Assembly: GCA_020041925.1 (NCBI GenBank)
Contig: CP083409.1
DNA: 64,000 nucleotides
Origin: Faucicola osloensis_D
GTDB taxonomy: Bacteria; Pseudomonadota; Gammaproteobacteria; Pseudomonadales; Moraxellaceae
Direction: 5' to 3' (one strand)
Shown here: positions 25,855-35,263 of the stretch, piece after piece
How the letters are laid out: the number at the start of each line of letters is the position of its first letter
Numbering within the stretch: the stretch's first letter is position 1
Notes under the pieces: generated by a model
The model's input: only the letters and a program-made list of their open reading frames with translations
Database searches by the model: none
Told to the model about the DNA's origin: nothing
Translations under genes and position numbers: made by a program

Positions 25855-27852
25855 ATGACAACCCCAATTTCTGAACGTCGTCTTGCCAACGCCATCCGTA
25901 CCCTAGCCTTTGAAGCGGTGCAAAAAGCCAATTCTGGACATCCAGGCGCGCCGATGGGCATGGCAGATATCGCTGAAGTGTTATGGCGTAAGTTTTTAAA
26001 GCACAATCCAACCGACCCAAATTGGCTAAATCGCGACCGTTTTGTGCTATCAAATGGTCATGGCTCAATGTTGCAGTACGCTTTGCTACACTTGACAGGG
26101 TATGACGTTAGCATTGAGGATATCAAAAATTTCCGCCAATTGCACTCTAAAACCCCCGGTCACCCTGAATATGGCTACACCGCAGGTGTGGAAACTACCA
26201 CAGGTCCGTTGGGTCAAGGGATTGCCAACGCTGTTGGTTTTGCGATTGCAGAAAAAACCCTAGCCGCGCAATTTAACCGAGACGGTCACCAAGTCATCGA
26301 CCACCAAACCTATTGCTTTTTAGGTGATGGTTGTTTGATGGAAGGTATTTCGCACGAAGTTTGCTCATTAGCCGGTACGCTGCAACTGGGCAAATTAATT
26401 GTGTATTATGATGACAATGGTATTTCGATTGATGGTGATGTCAAAGGCTGGTTCTCCGATGACACCCAAAAACGTTTTGAAGCTTATGGTTGGCAAGTGC
26501 AAAAAGTTGACGGTCACGATACCGATGCCATTACCCAAGCGACCCAAAATGCCATAGCTGAAAAAAATAAACCCTCACTCATCATCTGTAAAACCGTGAT
26601 TGGCGCAGGTTCACCCAACAAGCAAGGCTTGGAGGCCTCACATGGTGCACCCCTTGGCGCGGATGAAATCTTGCTTACCCGTCAAGCACTCAAGTGGGAT
26701 CACGAAGCCTTTGAACTGCCAGACGATATTTATGAAGGGTGGGACTGTACAGTTAAAGGTCAAGCGCTACAGCAATCATGGGAAAGTGAATTTGATGCTT
26801 ATAAAGACGCTTACCCAGAGCTTGCCAGTGAATTACTTCGCCGTGTGAATGGTGATTTGCCAGCAAATTTTGAGACACAAGCCCAAGAATTTATCAAGGC
26901 TTGTCAAGATAACCCAGAAAACATTGCAACGCGTAAAGCCAGCCAAAATTCAATCAATGCCTTACAGCCATTATTGCCAGAGCTGCTGGGCGGTTCTGCT
27001 GATTTGGCGGGGTCAAATCTGACTTGGTTTAAAAATGCCAAAGCGCTCGAAGATGATGCGGCAGGTAACTATATTCACTACGGTGTGCGTGAATTTGGTA
27101 TGACGGCGATTGCCAATGGTATTGCCTTATATGGCGGCTTTATTCCGTATGTGGCGACGTTCTTGATGTTTATGGAATATGCGCGCAATGCGGTGCGTAT
27201 GTCAGCCTTGATGAAACAACGCGTCATTAACGTTTATACCCACGACTCAATCGGTCTGGGTGAAGATGGACCCACTCACCAACCAGTAGAGCAGTTGTCA
27301 AGTCTGCGAGCTACCCCAAATCTACATACTTGGCGACCATGTGATACGGTTGAGTCAGCTGTGGCATGGGTAGAAGCCTTGAAAGCAAAATCAACCCCAT
27401 CCGCGCTCATTTTTAGCCGTCAAAACCTACCGCACCAAGCGCGAGATATCGAGCAAGTAGCCAATATTGCCAAAGGTGGTTATGTACTAGCCAAAGAACA
27501 AGGTGAGCTACGTGCCGTCATCATCGCCACAGGTTCAGAGATTGAGCTTGCAATGAATGCTTACACTGAGTTGACTGCCCAAGGTTTGGGCGTGCGCGTC
27601 GTATCAATGCCCTGTGCTGAAGTGTTTGCCAAACAAGAAATCAACTACCGTGATAGCGTGTTGCCACCGCAAGTGCGTGCGCGTGTGGCGGTTGAAGCCA
27701 GCCATATCGATTATTGGTACAAGTTTGTAGGGCTTGATGGTAAAGTCGTGGGTATGACCACCTTTGGTGAGTCTGCCCCTGCCAAAGACTTGTTCCCATA
27801 CTTTAACATCACCACTGATGCGGTCATTCAAGCCGTGAAAGCGGTTGTTTAA
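25855..27852 (+). CDS. tkt: Transketolase
   Basis: Thiamine-diphosphate enzyme of the pentose phosphate pathway, 665 aa, normal length. N-terminal blocks are FEAVQKANSGHPGAPMGMADIAEVLW, FVLSNGHGSMLQYALLHL and TTTGPLGQGIANAVG. The ThDP motif is GDGCLMEGISHEVCSLAG...YDDNGISIDG. The pyrimidine-binding domain has REFGMTAIANGIALYGGFIPYVATFLMF and THDSIGLGEDGPTHQPVEQL. RBS AGGAAAG sits 5 nt before the ATG. A terminator follows and the gene converges on lpxH. It supplies erythrose 4-phosphate for the DAHP synthase in this window. Confidence 0.97.
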   Translation: MTTPISERRLANAIRTLAFEAVQKANSGHPGAPMGMADIAEVLWRKFLKHNPTDPNWLNRDRFVLSNGHGSMLQYALLHLTGYDVSIEDIKNFRQLHSKTPGHPEYGYTAGVETTTGPLGQGIANAVGFAIAEKTLAAQFNRDGHQVIDHQTYCFLGDGCLMEGISHEVCSLAGTLQLGKLIVYYDDNGISIDGDVKGWFSDDTQKRFEAYGWQVQKVDGHDTDAITQATQNAIAEKNKPSLIICKTVIGAGSPNKQGLEASHGAPLGADEILLTRQALKWDHEAFELPDDIYEGWDCTVKGQALQQSWESEFDAYKDAYPELASELLRRVNGDLPANFETQAQEFIKACQDNPENIATRKASQNSINALQPLLPELLGGSADLAGSNLTWFKNAKALEDDAAGNYIHYGVREFGMTAIANGIALYGGFIPYVATFLMFMEYARNAVRMSALMKQRVINVYTHDSIGLGEDGPTHQPVEQLSSLRATPNLHTWRPCDTVESAVAWVEALKAKSTPSALIFSRQNLPHQARDIEQVANIAKGGYVLAKEQGELRAVIIATGSEIELAMNAYTELTAQGLGVRVVSMPCAEVFAKQEINYRDSVLPPQVRARVAVEASHIDYWYKFVGLDGKVVGMTTFGESAPAKDLFPYFNITTDAVIQAVKAVV

Positions 27853-27883
27853 ATTGAATTTCTGACTTACTAATCTAATTTAC

Positions 27884-27912
27884 TAAAAGGTGGGCAATGC
27901 TCGCCTTTTTTA
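27884..27912. terminator. Terminator between tkt and lpxH
   Basis: Hairpin AAAGGTGGGC/GCTCGCCTTT with two G-U type positions and a T-run on the plus strand; the A-run on the left may let it serve lpxH as well. Confidence 0.7.
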
Positions 27913-27969
27913 TTTCTCAATTAAATTGAAAACAGCGCAACAAATAATATTAAATTCTTTGATAGCATT

Positions 27970-28773
27970 TTAGCGATTAACTGTATAGAAAAATTCGACC
28001 AAGTTTAGCTGCCCCGACATTGTAACGCCAATGACAGCATTAACACTGTTGTCATTCAATCGCCAATCGCCGAGCACTAACCGTTGTTTATCGCCAATTT
28101 GATGAGCAGCAGGGCGGTGAGTATGCCCATGAATCAGTATATCGGCTTTTTGCAACGCTTGTTTCACGGCTTGTTCATTGACATCCATGATTTGCAGGGA
28201 TTTTTTGGCATTATCAGTTTTGCTTTTTTGGCGTAAATCTTGCGCGATTTTTTGGCGTTTTTTAATGGGTAGCGCGAGCAAAATTTTTTTTGTAATAGGA
28301 TGTTGGATGATTTTGCGAAAGCGTTGGTAACTTTTATCATCGATGCACAGCGCATCGCCATGCTCTAGGCGAACTTTTCTGCCATTTAATGTCAAATAAT
28401 ACGGCTCAAAAATCAATTGCCCGCCAAACTTGTCGCAAAATTGCTGCCCCAGCAGAAAATCCCGATTACCATGCATGACAAAAATCTGGCAGTTTTTATC
28501 GGATAATGTTTTGAGCTTCGCTATAATTGGCTGAAGCGCATCTGTTAAGGTGTCTGTATCAGCAACATCATCCCCTAGCCAAGCTTCAAACCAATCACCG
28601 AGAATAAAAAACTGTTTTAGGTTAGGCAGTAAAGCCAATTTATCTAAAAAATCTAAAAAAGCCTGCCCTAAAGGATTAGTGGCAGGCTCATTCATACTCA
28701 AATGTAAGTCACTGATAATAACCTGCGCAATGGCAGAGGGATTATCATTGACCAAATCTGCAAAACTTTGCAT
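27970..28773 (-). CDS. lpxH: UDP-2,3-diacylglucosamine diphosphatase LpxH
   Basis: Calcineurin-like metallophosphatase that produces lipid X, the acceptor substrate of LpxB. The 267-aa protein shows the full metal-site series: ISDLHLSMNEP, ILGDWFEAWLGDDV, MHGNRDFLLG, and ILIHGHTHRPAAHQIG, plus LEHGDALCIDD. It starts 9 bp after ppiB on the same strand, so the two form an operon. The surrounding order glnS / ppiB-lpxH (divergent) matches other gamma-proteobacteria. Confidence 0.95.
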   Translation of the reverse strand: MQSFADLVNDNPSAIAQVIISDLHLSMNEPATNPLGQAFLDFLDKLALLPNLKQFFILGDWFEAWLGDDVADTDTLTDALQPIIAKLKTLSDKNCQIFVMHGNRDFLLGQQFCDKFGGQLIFEPYYLTLNGRKVRLEHGDALCIDDKSYQRFRKIIQHPITKKILLALPIKKRQKIAQDLRQKSKTDNAKKSLQIMDVNEQAVKQALQKADILIHGHTHRPAAHQIGDKQRLVLGDWRLNDNSVNAVIGVTMSGQLNLVEFFYTVNR

Positions 28774-28782
28774 ACAAAAAAA

Positions 28783-29292
28783 TTATTTCTCAATTACTTT
28801 TGCATGGGTAATCACCACAGGTGTGGTTGGTACATCAGCGTGGAAACCGTATTTACCAGTCGGTACACCTTTGATTTTATTGACAATGTCCATGCCTTCA
28901 GTCACTTTACCAAACACCGCATAACCCCAGCCTTGTAGGTTTTTGCCAGAAAAGTTTAGGAAACTATTGTCTTTTACATTGATAAAAAATTGCGCAGTCG
29001 CTGAATGTGGATCAGAAGTACGTGCCATCGCAATCGTACCGACTTCATTTTTTAAGCCATTATCTGCTTCGTTTTGGATTGGGGCATTGGTAGATTTTTC
29101 TGTCATGTTGGCGTCCATACCGCCACCTTGAATCATAAAACCATCAATGACGCGGTGAAAAATCGTGCCATCATAATGACCTGATTTGACGTATTCTAAG
29201 AAGTTAGCCACGGTATTGGGGGCTTTTTCTTGATTCAGTTCGATAACGATGTTACCCATGGTGGTTTCTAATTCTACGTATGGCATATCCAT
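28783..29292 (-). CDS. ppiB: Cyclophilin-type peptidyl-prolyl cis-trans isomerase
   Basis: Cytoplasmic cyclophilin of 169 aa (usual length, no signal peptide). Family core is TMGNIVIELNQEKAPNTVANFLEYV, then the active-site FHRVIDGFMIQGGG near residue 55, NGLKNEVGTIAMART, SATAQFFINVKDNSFLNF and YAVFGKVTEGMDIVNKI. TAGGAG precedes the ATG by 7 nt. First gene of the ppiB-lpxH unit and divergent from glnS. Confidence 0.95.
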   Translation of the reverse strand: MDMPYVELETTMGNIVIELNQEKAPNTVANFLEYVKSGHYDGTIFHRVIDGFMIQGGGMDANMTEKSTNAPIQNEADNGLKNEVGTIAMARTSDPHSATAQFFINVKDNSFLNFSGKNLQGWGYAVFGKVTEGMDIVNKIKGVPTGKYGFHADVPTTPVVITHAKVIEK

Positions 29293-29504
29293 TGTGTGCT
29301 CCTAATGGTTTTTATGGTTAAAAAAATGTATCTTGCAATTGTTGTGGCTATCCTAGCGATTTTCAATCCAAAAGTCAGTATTTAGTTTGCAAAATTGGCA
29401 AAATTAAATGTTTCAATTAAATTCATTTAAGTTTTTTCAATGTCAAAAAACTGCTAGAATGGCAGATTAGTTCACCATTTTTGTAATAGGTAAGGGGCAA
29501 CCAA

Positions 29505-31256
29505 ATGACGGCGACGACCGACAAAAATACAAAAACCGACGATACAGCAGCCAGTAGTGAAAAAAATGACTTTATCCGTGCGATCGTACGCGATGACCTT
29601 GCTTCGCAAAAATATAGCCAGATTGTGACCCGTTTTCCACCTGAGCCGAATGGCTACTTACATTTGGGTCATGTCAAATCTATTTGTCTCAACTTTGGGC
29701 TTGCTAAAGAGTTTGCAGGGCTGTGTAACCTACGGTTTGACGACACCAATCCTGATGCTGAAGATCAGGAGTTTGTAGATAATATCAAAGATGATGTCAA
29801 ATGGCTTGGCTTTGACTGGGCAGGCGAGGCGCGCTATGCGTCCAGTTATTTTGGTCAGTTATATGATTGGGCGGTGAAATTAATCAAACAAGGCGATGCC
29901 TATGTTGATTTGCAAAGTCCTGAAGATATTCGTGAAAACCGTGGCAATTTTGGTCAGGCAGGTAAAAATTCACCTTATCGTGATGCCAGTGTTGAAGAGA
30001 GTTTGCAACGCTTTGACGATATGAAACTTGGCAAATATGGCAATGGTGAAGCGGTGCTTCGTGCCAAAATCGACATGGCAAGCCCCAATATGAATATGCG
30101 CGATCCAATTTTGTATCGTGTCATGCACCAAGCGCATCACCAAACAGGCGATGATTGGTGTATTTATCCCATGTACGATTATGCTCACCCGTTGTCAGAT
30201 GCAATCGAAGGTATTACGCATTCGATTTGTACCCTAGAATTTGAAGACCACCGTCCTTTTTATGATTGGGTGGTAGATAAAGTGGGCTTTGACAAAGAAC
30301 CACACCAATATGAATTTGCCCGCCTAAACGTAAACCATATTTTGACCAGTAAACGCAAACTCAAAAAACTGGTTGAAGATGACTTGGTGAGCGGGTGGGA
30401 CGATCCTCGTATGCCGACAATTGCCGGTATGCGCCGCCGTGGTTATACCCCTGAAGGGTTACGGGATTTTTGTGACCGTGTAGGTGTGAGCAAGTCAGAG
30501 GGTGTGGTGGATTTTGGCTTACTCGAGTTTAGTATCCGTAACTCATTAGAGCATGTGAATCGTGCCATGGCGGTACTAAGCCCACTAAAAGTGACCATTA
30601 CCAATTTTGATGAAGCCGTCGCTAATGTTGAAACCCTCAAAAAAGACAGTGTAAAAACTAGACTCGACAATGGGGTTTTATGGTTGACCCAGCCTAAAAA
30701 TAGCCATGATGACAGCCAAGGTGTGCGTGACATTCCTTTTACCAAGGAAATTTATATTGATAAAGGGGATTTTGAAATTACGCCGCCTGAGGGCTATAAA
30801 CGTTTGTCACCGAAAAACCCAGAAATCCGCTTACGCAATAGTTATGTGCTAAAGATAGAGGAACACATCACCGATGGCAATGGCGAAGTGGTGGGGTTAA
30901 CAGCGACTATTGACCCAAAAACATTGGGCAACAATCCAGAAGGCCGTAAGGTTAAAGGTGTGATACATTGGGTTTCAGCCAGTCTAGGTGTACCTGCGAA
31001 GGTACGTCTGTATGAACAGCTGTTTACTCAAGAAGACCCTGCCAAAATTGACATCAATAATTTAGCCGCAGAGATTAATCCCAATTCACTACGTGAAGTA
31101 GATGCCATTGTCGAGCCTTCTTTATCACAAGTCAATGCAGGCGAGCGTTTCCAATTTGAACGTGAAGGGTTTTTTGTGGCAGATAGTAAAGAATATTCAC
31201 CAGAGCATTTAGTGTTTAACCGTATTGTGACCTTAAAAGATAGTTTTAAACCATAA
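29505..31256 (+). CDS. glnS: Glutamine--tRNA ligase
   Basis: Class I aminoacyl-tRNA synthetase charging tRNA-Gln, 583 aa. HIGH-type motif is PPEPNGYLHLGHVKSI near residue 45; NLRFDDTNPDAEDQEF follows. QTGDDWCIYPMYDYAHPLSDAIEGITHSICTLEF is the specificity region, and the KMSKS equivalent is LTSKRKL near 280. A C-terminal anticodon-binding beta-barrel ends the protein. AAGGGG precedes the ATG. A hydrophilic N-terminal extension of about 25 residues is unconserved. A terminator follows. Confidence 0.97.
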   Translation: MTATTDKNTKTDDTAASSEKNDFIRAIVRDDLASQKYSQIVTRFPPEPNGYLHLGHVKSICLNFGLAKEFAGLCNLRFDDTNPDAEDQEFVDNIKDDVKWLGFDWAGEARYASSYFGQLYDWAVKLIKQGDAYVDLQSPEDIRENRGNFGQAGKNSPYRDASVEESLQRFDDMKLGKYGNGEAVLRAKIDMASPNMNMRDPILYRVMHQAHHQTGDDWCIYPMYDYAHPLSDAIEGITHSICTLEFEDHRPFYDWVVDKVGFDKEPHQYEFARLNVNHILTSKRKLKKLVEDDLVSGWDDPRMPTIAGMRRRGYTPEGLRDFCDRVGVSKSEGVVDFGLLEFSIRNSLEHVNRAMAVLSPLKVTITNFDEAVANVETLKKDSVKTRLDNGVLWLTQPKNSHDDSQGVRDIPFTKEIYIDKGDFEITPPEGYKRLSPKNPEIRLRNSYVLKIEEHITDGNGEVVGLTATIDPKTLGNNPEGRKVKGVIHWVSASLGVPAKVRLYEQLFTQEDPAKIDINNLAAEINPNSLREVDAIVEPSLSQVNAGERFQFEREGFFVADSKEYSPEHLVFNRIVTLKDSFKP

Positions 31257-31276
31257 ATTATCCTTAACTTATAAAT

Positions 31277-31308
31277 AAGCTGGCATAGCAATATGTCAGC
31301 TTTTTTTG
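31277..31308 (+). terminator. Terminator of glnS
   Basis: 11-bp stem AAGCTGGCATA/TATGTCAGCTT with one G-U pair and a run of seven T. Confidence 0.85.
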
Positions 31309-31612
31309 TAAAAGGATATCTTAACCTATTGTTACTTATGGTTTTATTATTGTATTAGCTAAATGGTTTTTTTATTTTTTTGCATGCGTAACATATGTAC
31401 TGTGCTAAACTACTCATCGTAAATTTAAGTCAGTCTTGCGTAATCAATCCGTTATTCTTGTTAGATTTTGTAACTTTTAATGGCTTGATTTTAATGGCTA
31501 TTAGGCTTAAGGTATCGTTGTTCATCTGTTTTTCGTAAATATATTGGTAGTTTTGGTAACTGTATGCTTTATCCAACAGCAAGTTAACCATGATTTGATT
31601 GAGAGTGTTGAA
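31309..31612 (+). other. Leader/intergenic region upstream of pbpG
   Basis: About 300 bp, AT-rich, without a credible gene. It contains a spaced direct duplication TTTTAATGGCT at 31475-31485 and 31489-31499. A TGC-TAAACT sequence at 31403-31411 could be an extended -10, but no matching -35 is clear. A long leader for pbpG is inferred. Confidence 0.4.
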
Positions 31613-32647
31613 ATGAAAACATTGTTAAAGAAAACGTTGTTAGGTGCGGTCATTGCACTGGTTGGCGTACAAAGTAATGCTGAATTAAATATGCAGACAG
31701 GTAGCCAGGCTAAAGTTAGTTGGGGTGGGCAAGGTAGTTTAGACAAAGCCCGTGCTATCATGTATAACAGCACGCCACAGACGACAAGTTTTAATAGTGG
31801 TAATTATAATAACTATAACAATGCATACAGTGAGGATGATGGCTACAATCCTGCTTGGTCTCAAGACACCACGCGGGCTTCGGGCAGTTATTTTGCCAAT
31901 TCCAAAGGTGCTTTGGTAGTGGATGCGTTAACGGGCAATACCATTTATGAAAAAAATGCTGATATCGCCCGTCCGATTGCCTCAATTAGTAAATTGATGA
32001 CGGCTGTGGTGGTGGCGGAATCAGGCGCTAACATGGGCGAAACATTGACGATTAGCCCATTAGATTTCAAAACCCCAAAACAATCAGGTAGTGACCGTCT
32101 AAAAGTTGGCGATCAGCTTAATCGTGCTGAAATGCTACTGATGATGATGATGAAATCAGAAAATCCCGCGGCTAAAGCATTAGCACGTACTGACCCTATG
32201 GGCTATGACAATTTTATCAGCCGTATGAACCAAAAAGCGCGTGAATTGGGGATGACGCAAACCCGTTATTATGACCCATCGGGTCTGGATTCTCGAAATG
32301 TAGCATCACCGCGTGATTTGGCAATTTTGGCGCGCTATGCTTATAAGCATAATCTAATTAGCCAGTTTAGTACCACGCCTAGCCGCCAATTTGGGGTAAA
32401 TAATATCAATTCAGGTTATCGCACGGTTGCGGCGCGCAGTACCAATTACATGGTGCGTGACGGTCTATACAATATTGGGCTATCAAAAACAGGGTATATT
32501 CGTGAAGCGGGTAACTGTGTTTTGTTTGAAACCAATGTCGGTAATCGTCCAGCCATCGTAGTTTTATTGGGCGCCAATGACTCAAAAACCCGCTGGAGCG
32601 ATGCAGAAAACATTATTGCTAACTTAAGCATGCGCCGATTCACCTAA
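31613..32647 (+). CDS. pbpG: D-alanyl-D-alanine endopeptidase (PBP7 type)
   Basis: Periplasmic serine endopeptidase/carboxypeptidase of peptidase family S11, 344 aa. ATG 31613 (MKTLLKKTLLGAVIALVG) opens a signal peptide, with GAGAG upstream; an earlier in-frame start at 31544 would spoil it. Active-site triad motifs are SISKLM (SxxK), SEN in MMKSENPAAKA (SxN), and SKTGYI (KTG). An Asn/Tyr-rich linker (about 60-85) lies between signal and domain. It cleaves D-Ala-mDAP cross-links in peptidoglycan. Standalone, with its own terminator. Confidence 0.92.
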   Translation: MKTLLKKTLLGAVIALVGVQSNAELNMQTGSQAKVSWGGQGSLDKARAIMYNSTPQTTSFNSGNYNNYNNAYSEDDGYNPAWSQDTTRASGSYFANSKGALVVDALTGNTIYEKNADIARPIASISKLMTAVVVAESGANMGETLTISPLDFKTPKQSGSDRLKVGDQLNRAEMLLMMMMKSENPAAKALARTDPMGYDNFISRMNQKARELGMTQTRYYDPSGLDSRNVASPRDLAILARYAYKHNLISQFSTTPSRQFGVNNINSGYRTVAARSTNYMVRDGLYNIGLSKTGYIREAGNCVLFETNVGNRPAIVVLLGANDSKTRWSDAENIIANLSMRRFT

Positions 32648-32680
32648 TCAATTCGCAATTTACTGACTGATTTTTTGATA

Positions 32681-32711
32681 AAAAAGCAAGGATAACTGTC
32701 CTTGCTTTTTT
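32681..32711. terminator. Bidirectional terminator between pbpG and dksA-like gene
   Basis: Stem AAAAAGCAAGGA/TCCTTGCTTTTT with flanking A and T runs between convergent genes. Confidence 0.85.
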
Positions 32712-32757
32712 ATGGGTGCAAAATTACCAAAACCAGCTATTTGGTGTGTTTTATAAG

Positions 32758-33084
32758 CTATTTAGCGTGTTTCATACAAGTGGTGGCAAAGGGTAGTGCT
32801 TCCAGGCGCGCGGGCTCGATTTCTTCACCACTCACAGCGCAAATACCGTAAGTCCCATTTTCGATACGAAGTAAGGCATTACTCACCAATTCAAGGTTTT
32901 GCTGGGCTTCGACTAGCAAGTTTTTACGTACATCGTTTTGCTCATTAATCACCGCTTGGTCGTCCCAATCTTGGGTCATATCCGTATCCGGATTTTGCAT
33001 ATCATGTTGGATTTTATGCACGCGAGTTTGGTATTCTTGCTTTAGGTCTAGTAATCGTTGTTTTGCTTTGTCAAAGTCAACCAT
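32758..33084 (-). CDS. DksA/TraR-family protein with degenerate zinc finger
   Basis: Small coiled-coil protein, 108 aa from ATG 33084 (MVDFDKAKQRLLDLKQEY), preceded by GGAG. The helical hairpin (about 1-75) includes the acidic DWDDQAVINEQND tip. The C-terminal finger GTYGICAVSGEEIEPARLEALPFATTC aligns with DksA/TraR. However, the usual Cys-x2-Cys pairs read Cys-x2-Ser and Cys-x2-His, so zinc binding is doubtful, as in cysteine-poor DksA2-type proteins. It probably acts in the RNA polymerase secondary channel; which promoters it controls is unknown. True dksA may lie elsewhere. Confidence 0.85.
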   Translation of the reverse strand: MVDFDKAKQRLLDLKQEYQTRVHKIQHDMQNPDTDMTQDWDDQAVINEQNDVRKNLLVEAQQNLELVSNALLRIENGTYGICAVSGEEIEPARLEALPFATTCMKHAK

Positions 33085-33292
33085 AAATACTCCAATTTGA
33101 TAATAAAATATTGAACGCAGTGCTGCATTCATGTTTTTGTTCTTATAAGCTTATCATCAAGACCCTTCTTAATAAAGTAGTAATATAGTAGTCATACCGT
33201 GTTATCGCTGTGCGCGGCATTAGTTGATAGCATCAATAATGTTAAAAATACTCAAAATATGCTAACCTACGCTTATTTTTTGATTGAATTTT

Positions 33293-33308
33293 GTTGTCAT
33301 GTGACGAC
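33293..33308 (+). promoter_or_regulatory. Hairpin in the pgk leader
   Basis: GTTGTCA/TGACGAC with a 2-base centre, one G-T position, about 55 bp before the pgk start. It could be an operator half-site pair or an mRNA leader stem. Function unknown. Confidence 0.35.
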
Positions 33309-33361
33309 GTTTTAGCAACCCCTACGGGTCACCATCCTGTTGTTAACTTAGAGGTTAATCC

Positions 33362-34552
33362 ATGCAATTTGCTCGTTTAAACGATATTGATGTTTCTGGC
33401 AAAACAGTTTTGATTCGCGAAGATTTAAATGTACCGTTAAAAGATGGCAAAATTGCCAATGATGCCCGCTTAAAAGCAAGCTTGCCCACTATTCAGTTGG
33501 CTCTAAATAAAGGCGCAGCGGTTATCGTGTGTTCACATCTAGGTCGCCCAGATCCCTCAAACCCTGAAGCCAAATATTCGTTGCAGCCAGTCGCAGATTA
33601 TTTGGGCGATGCTCTGGGCAAACCTGTCAAATTAGTGACCGATTATGCCCAAAATAATGTGACAGTAGCCCCGGGAGAAGTTGTGCTACTGGAAAATGTA
33701 CGTTTTAATGCGGGTGAAAAGAAAAACGATGCTGCTTTATCTGAACGTTACGCCGCTTTATGTGATGTATTTGTGATGGATGCTTTTGGTACTGCTCACC
33801 GTGCCGAAGCGTCAACAGAAGGCGTTATCGCCAAAGCAAAGACTGCGTGTGCAGGCCCGTTATTGGCGGCTGAGCTTGATGCATTAGCCAAAGCTTTGGA
33901 TAACCCAGCCAAGCCCATGCTTGCTATTGTTGGTGGATCGAAAGTTTCTACGAAGTTAGATGTGCTTAAATCATTGGCAAAAATCTGTGACCAAATCATT
34001 GTGGGCGGTGGTATTGCCAATACATTCTTGGCAGCCAAGGGTGCTAATGTCGGTGCATCCCTATATGAAGCGGACATGGTGGAAACGGCGAAAAGTATTA
34101 TGCAAGAAACCCATGTTTTACTACCTGACGAAGTGGTCGTCGCCAAAAAATCACAGATTGATTTTGATGATTTTTTGGGCTCGCTAGAATCTGCCGATGC
34201 GGTAACCAAAGCGGTCAATACCATTGTTGATGATGAAATGATTCTAGACATTAGTGCAAGCAGTGCGGCGAAACTTGCCGATGCGATTAAAAATGCCAAA
34301 ACTATTTTATGGAATGGTCCTGTAGGCGTATTTGAAGTCGATAAATTTGGTGAAGGTACCAAAATCGTCAGTGAAGCAGTCGCAGCAAGTGCAGGCTTTA
34401 GCATTGCAGGCGGTGGTGATACGCTGGCTGCGATTGATAAATACAAGGTCGCCGATAAAGTAAGCTACACATCAACCGGGGGTGGGGCGTTCTTAGAATT
34501 TGTGGAAGGCAAAACATTACCTGCCGTGCACGCACTGAGCCAACGTGCCTAA
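33362..34552 (+). CDS. pgk: Phosphoglycerate kinase
   Basis: Glycolytic/gluconeogenic kinase, 396 aa. Contains VLIREDLNVPLKDG near residue 17, VIVCSHLGRPD near 55, LLENVRFNAGEKKND near 108, VMDAFGTAHRAEAST, AIVGGSKVSTKL near 190, WNGPVGVFEVDKF near 320 and AGGGDTLAAIDKY near 350. AGAGG Shine-Dalgarno 7 nt upstream. Fructose-bisphosphate aldolase follows 0.8 kb downstream on the same strand, with a small lipoprotein gene and a terminator between. Confidence 0.97.
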   Translation: MQFARLNDIDVSGKTVLIREDLNVPLKDGKIANDARLKASLPTIQLALNKGAAVIVCSHLGRPDPSNPEAKYSLQPVADYLGDALGKPVKLVTDYAQNNVTVAPGEVVLLENVRFNAGEKKNDAALSERYAALCDVFVMDAFGTAHRAEASTEGVIAKAKTACAGPLLAAELDALAKALDNPAKPMLAIVGGSKVSTKLDVLKSLAKICDQIIVGGGIANTFLAAKGANVGASLYEADMVETAKSIMQETHVLLPDEVVVAKKSQIDFDDFLGSLESADAVTKAVNTIVDDEMILDISASSAAKLADAIKNAKTILWNGPVGVFEVDKFGEGTKIVSEAVAASAGFSIAGGGDTLAAIDKYKVADKVSYTSTGGGAFLEFVEGKTLPAVHALSQRA

Positions 34553-34727
34553 ATGCTAATAATCATTATCATAAATTGAGCCATTTAAATTTATCATGGC
34601 TGAATTAATGTAATGTTAAGTTAATATTTGTATGGTAAACATTGTAATTAATTGCACTAAAAATATATTGTCGATAAGATATTATGCAAGTATGTATACC
34701 CATATGTTTAGCGTTTAAGGAATTAAT

Positions 34728-35132
34728 ATGTTAAAACGTAATTTAGTATTGGCAACTTTATTAGCCACTTTATCAATCACGGCATGTAGTAAAAAAACGG
34801 AAGAAGCTGCAGCTAACGGTCAACCTGAAGCCGCAGCAAGCGCAGCGGGTCAGGACATTAAAGACGCGACTGCAAGTGCCGCCAGTGCAACAGCAAATGC
34901 AGGTGAAGCAGTTGCCAGTGCTGCTACCACGGGTGCCGCGGTTGCCCAAGGCGCAGCAATCAACGCGACTGAAGCTGTTGCCAATGGTGCCGCGCAAGCC
35001 ACCGCAAACGTAGCCTCTGCTGTAGCAACTGGTGCAGCCAATGTAGCACAAGGTGCAGAAGCGGTTAAAAACGATGCAGCAAATAGTAAAACTGATATCC
35101 AAACCACGGTACCAGAAAAACAAAAATACTAA
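34728..35132 (+). CDS. Alanine-rich hypothetical lipoprotein
   Basis: 134-aa predicted lipoprotein with strong Shine-Dalgarno (TAAGGAATT) and lipobox SITAC (Cys about 20). The mature part is almost entirely Ala/Gly/Thr/Val/Asn, with repeating units such as ATASAASATANAGEAVASA and GAANVAQGAEAVKND. It would form a long amphipathic helix, like small Lpp/YdcA-type or LEA-like envelope proteins. No cysteines after the lipid site. The family is not recognised beyond this. It sits between pgk and fba and has its own terminator. Confidence 0.75.
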   Translation: MLKRNLVLATLLATLSITACSKKTEEAAANGQPEAAASAAGQDIKDATASAASATANAGEAVASAATTGAAVAQGAAINATEAVANGAAQATANVASAVATGAANVAQGAEAVKNDAANSKTDIQTTVPEKQKY

Positions 35133-35148
35133 ATTTAGTATTCAGCCT

Positions 35149-35182
35149 AAAAAAGCCCCAAAACCATTTTGGGGCTTTTTAT
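35149..35182 (+). terminator. Terminator after the Ala-rich lipoprotein gene
   Basis: Perfect 13-bp stem AAAAGCCCCAAAA/TTTTGGGGCTTTT with a 3-nt loop and T-run. Confidence 0.9.
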
Positions 35183-35234
35183 TGGGTTATCTATTTTTTC
35201 ATAATATCAATCATTTCAAAGTTATTTTTTTGAA

Positions 35235-35263
35235 TTTAAATTTTAGTGCACTTCTGTTATACT
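35235..35263 (+). promoter_or_regulatory. Candidate fba promoter with extended -10
   Basis: TATACT (35258-35263) preceded by TGT gives an extended -10; TTTAAA lies 17 bp upstream as a weak -35. The leader to fba would be about 70 nt. Position just after the preceding terminator supports it. Confidence 0.5.

Noticed and set aside
33796..34446. 216-codon open frame antisense to pgk
   Set aside because: It is the mirror of a strongly conserved gene; its Ser/Ala-rich composition and lack of a ribosome site mark it as a shadow frame.
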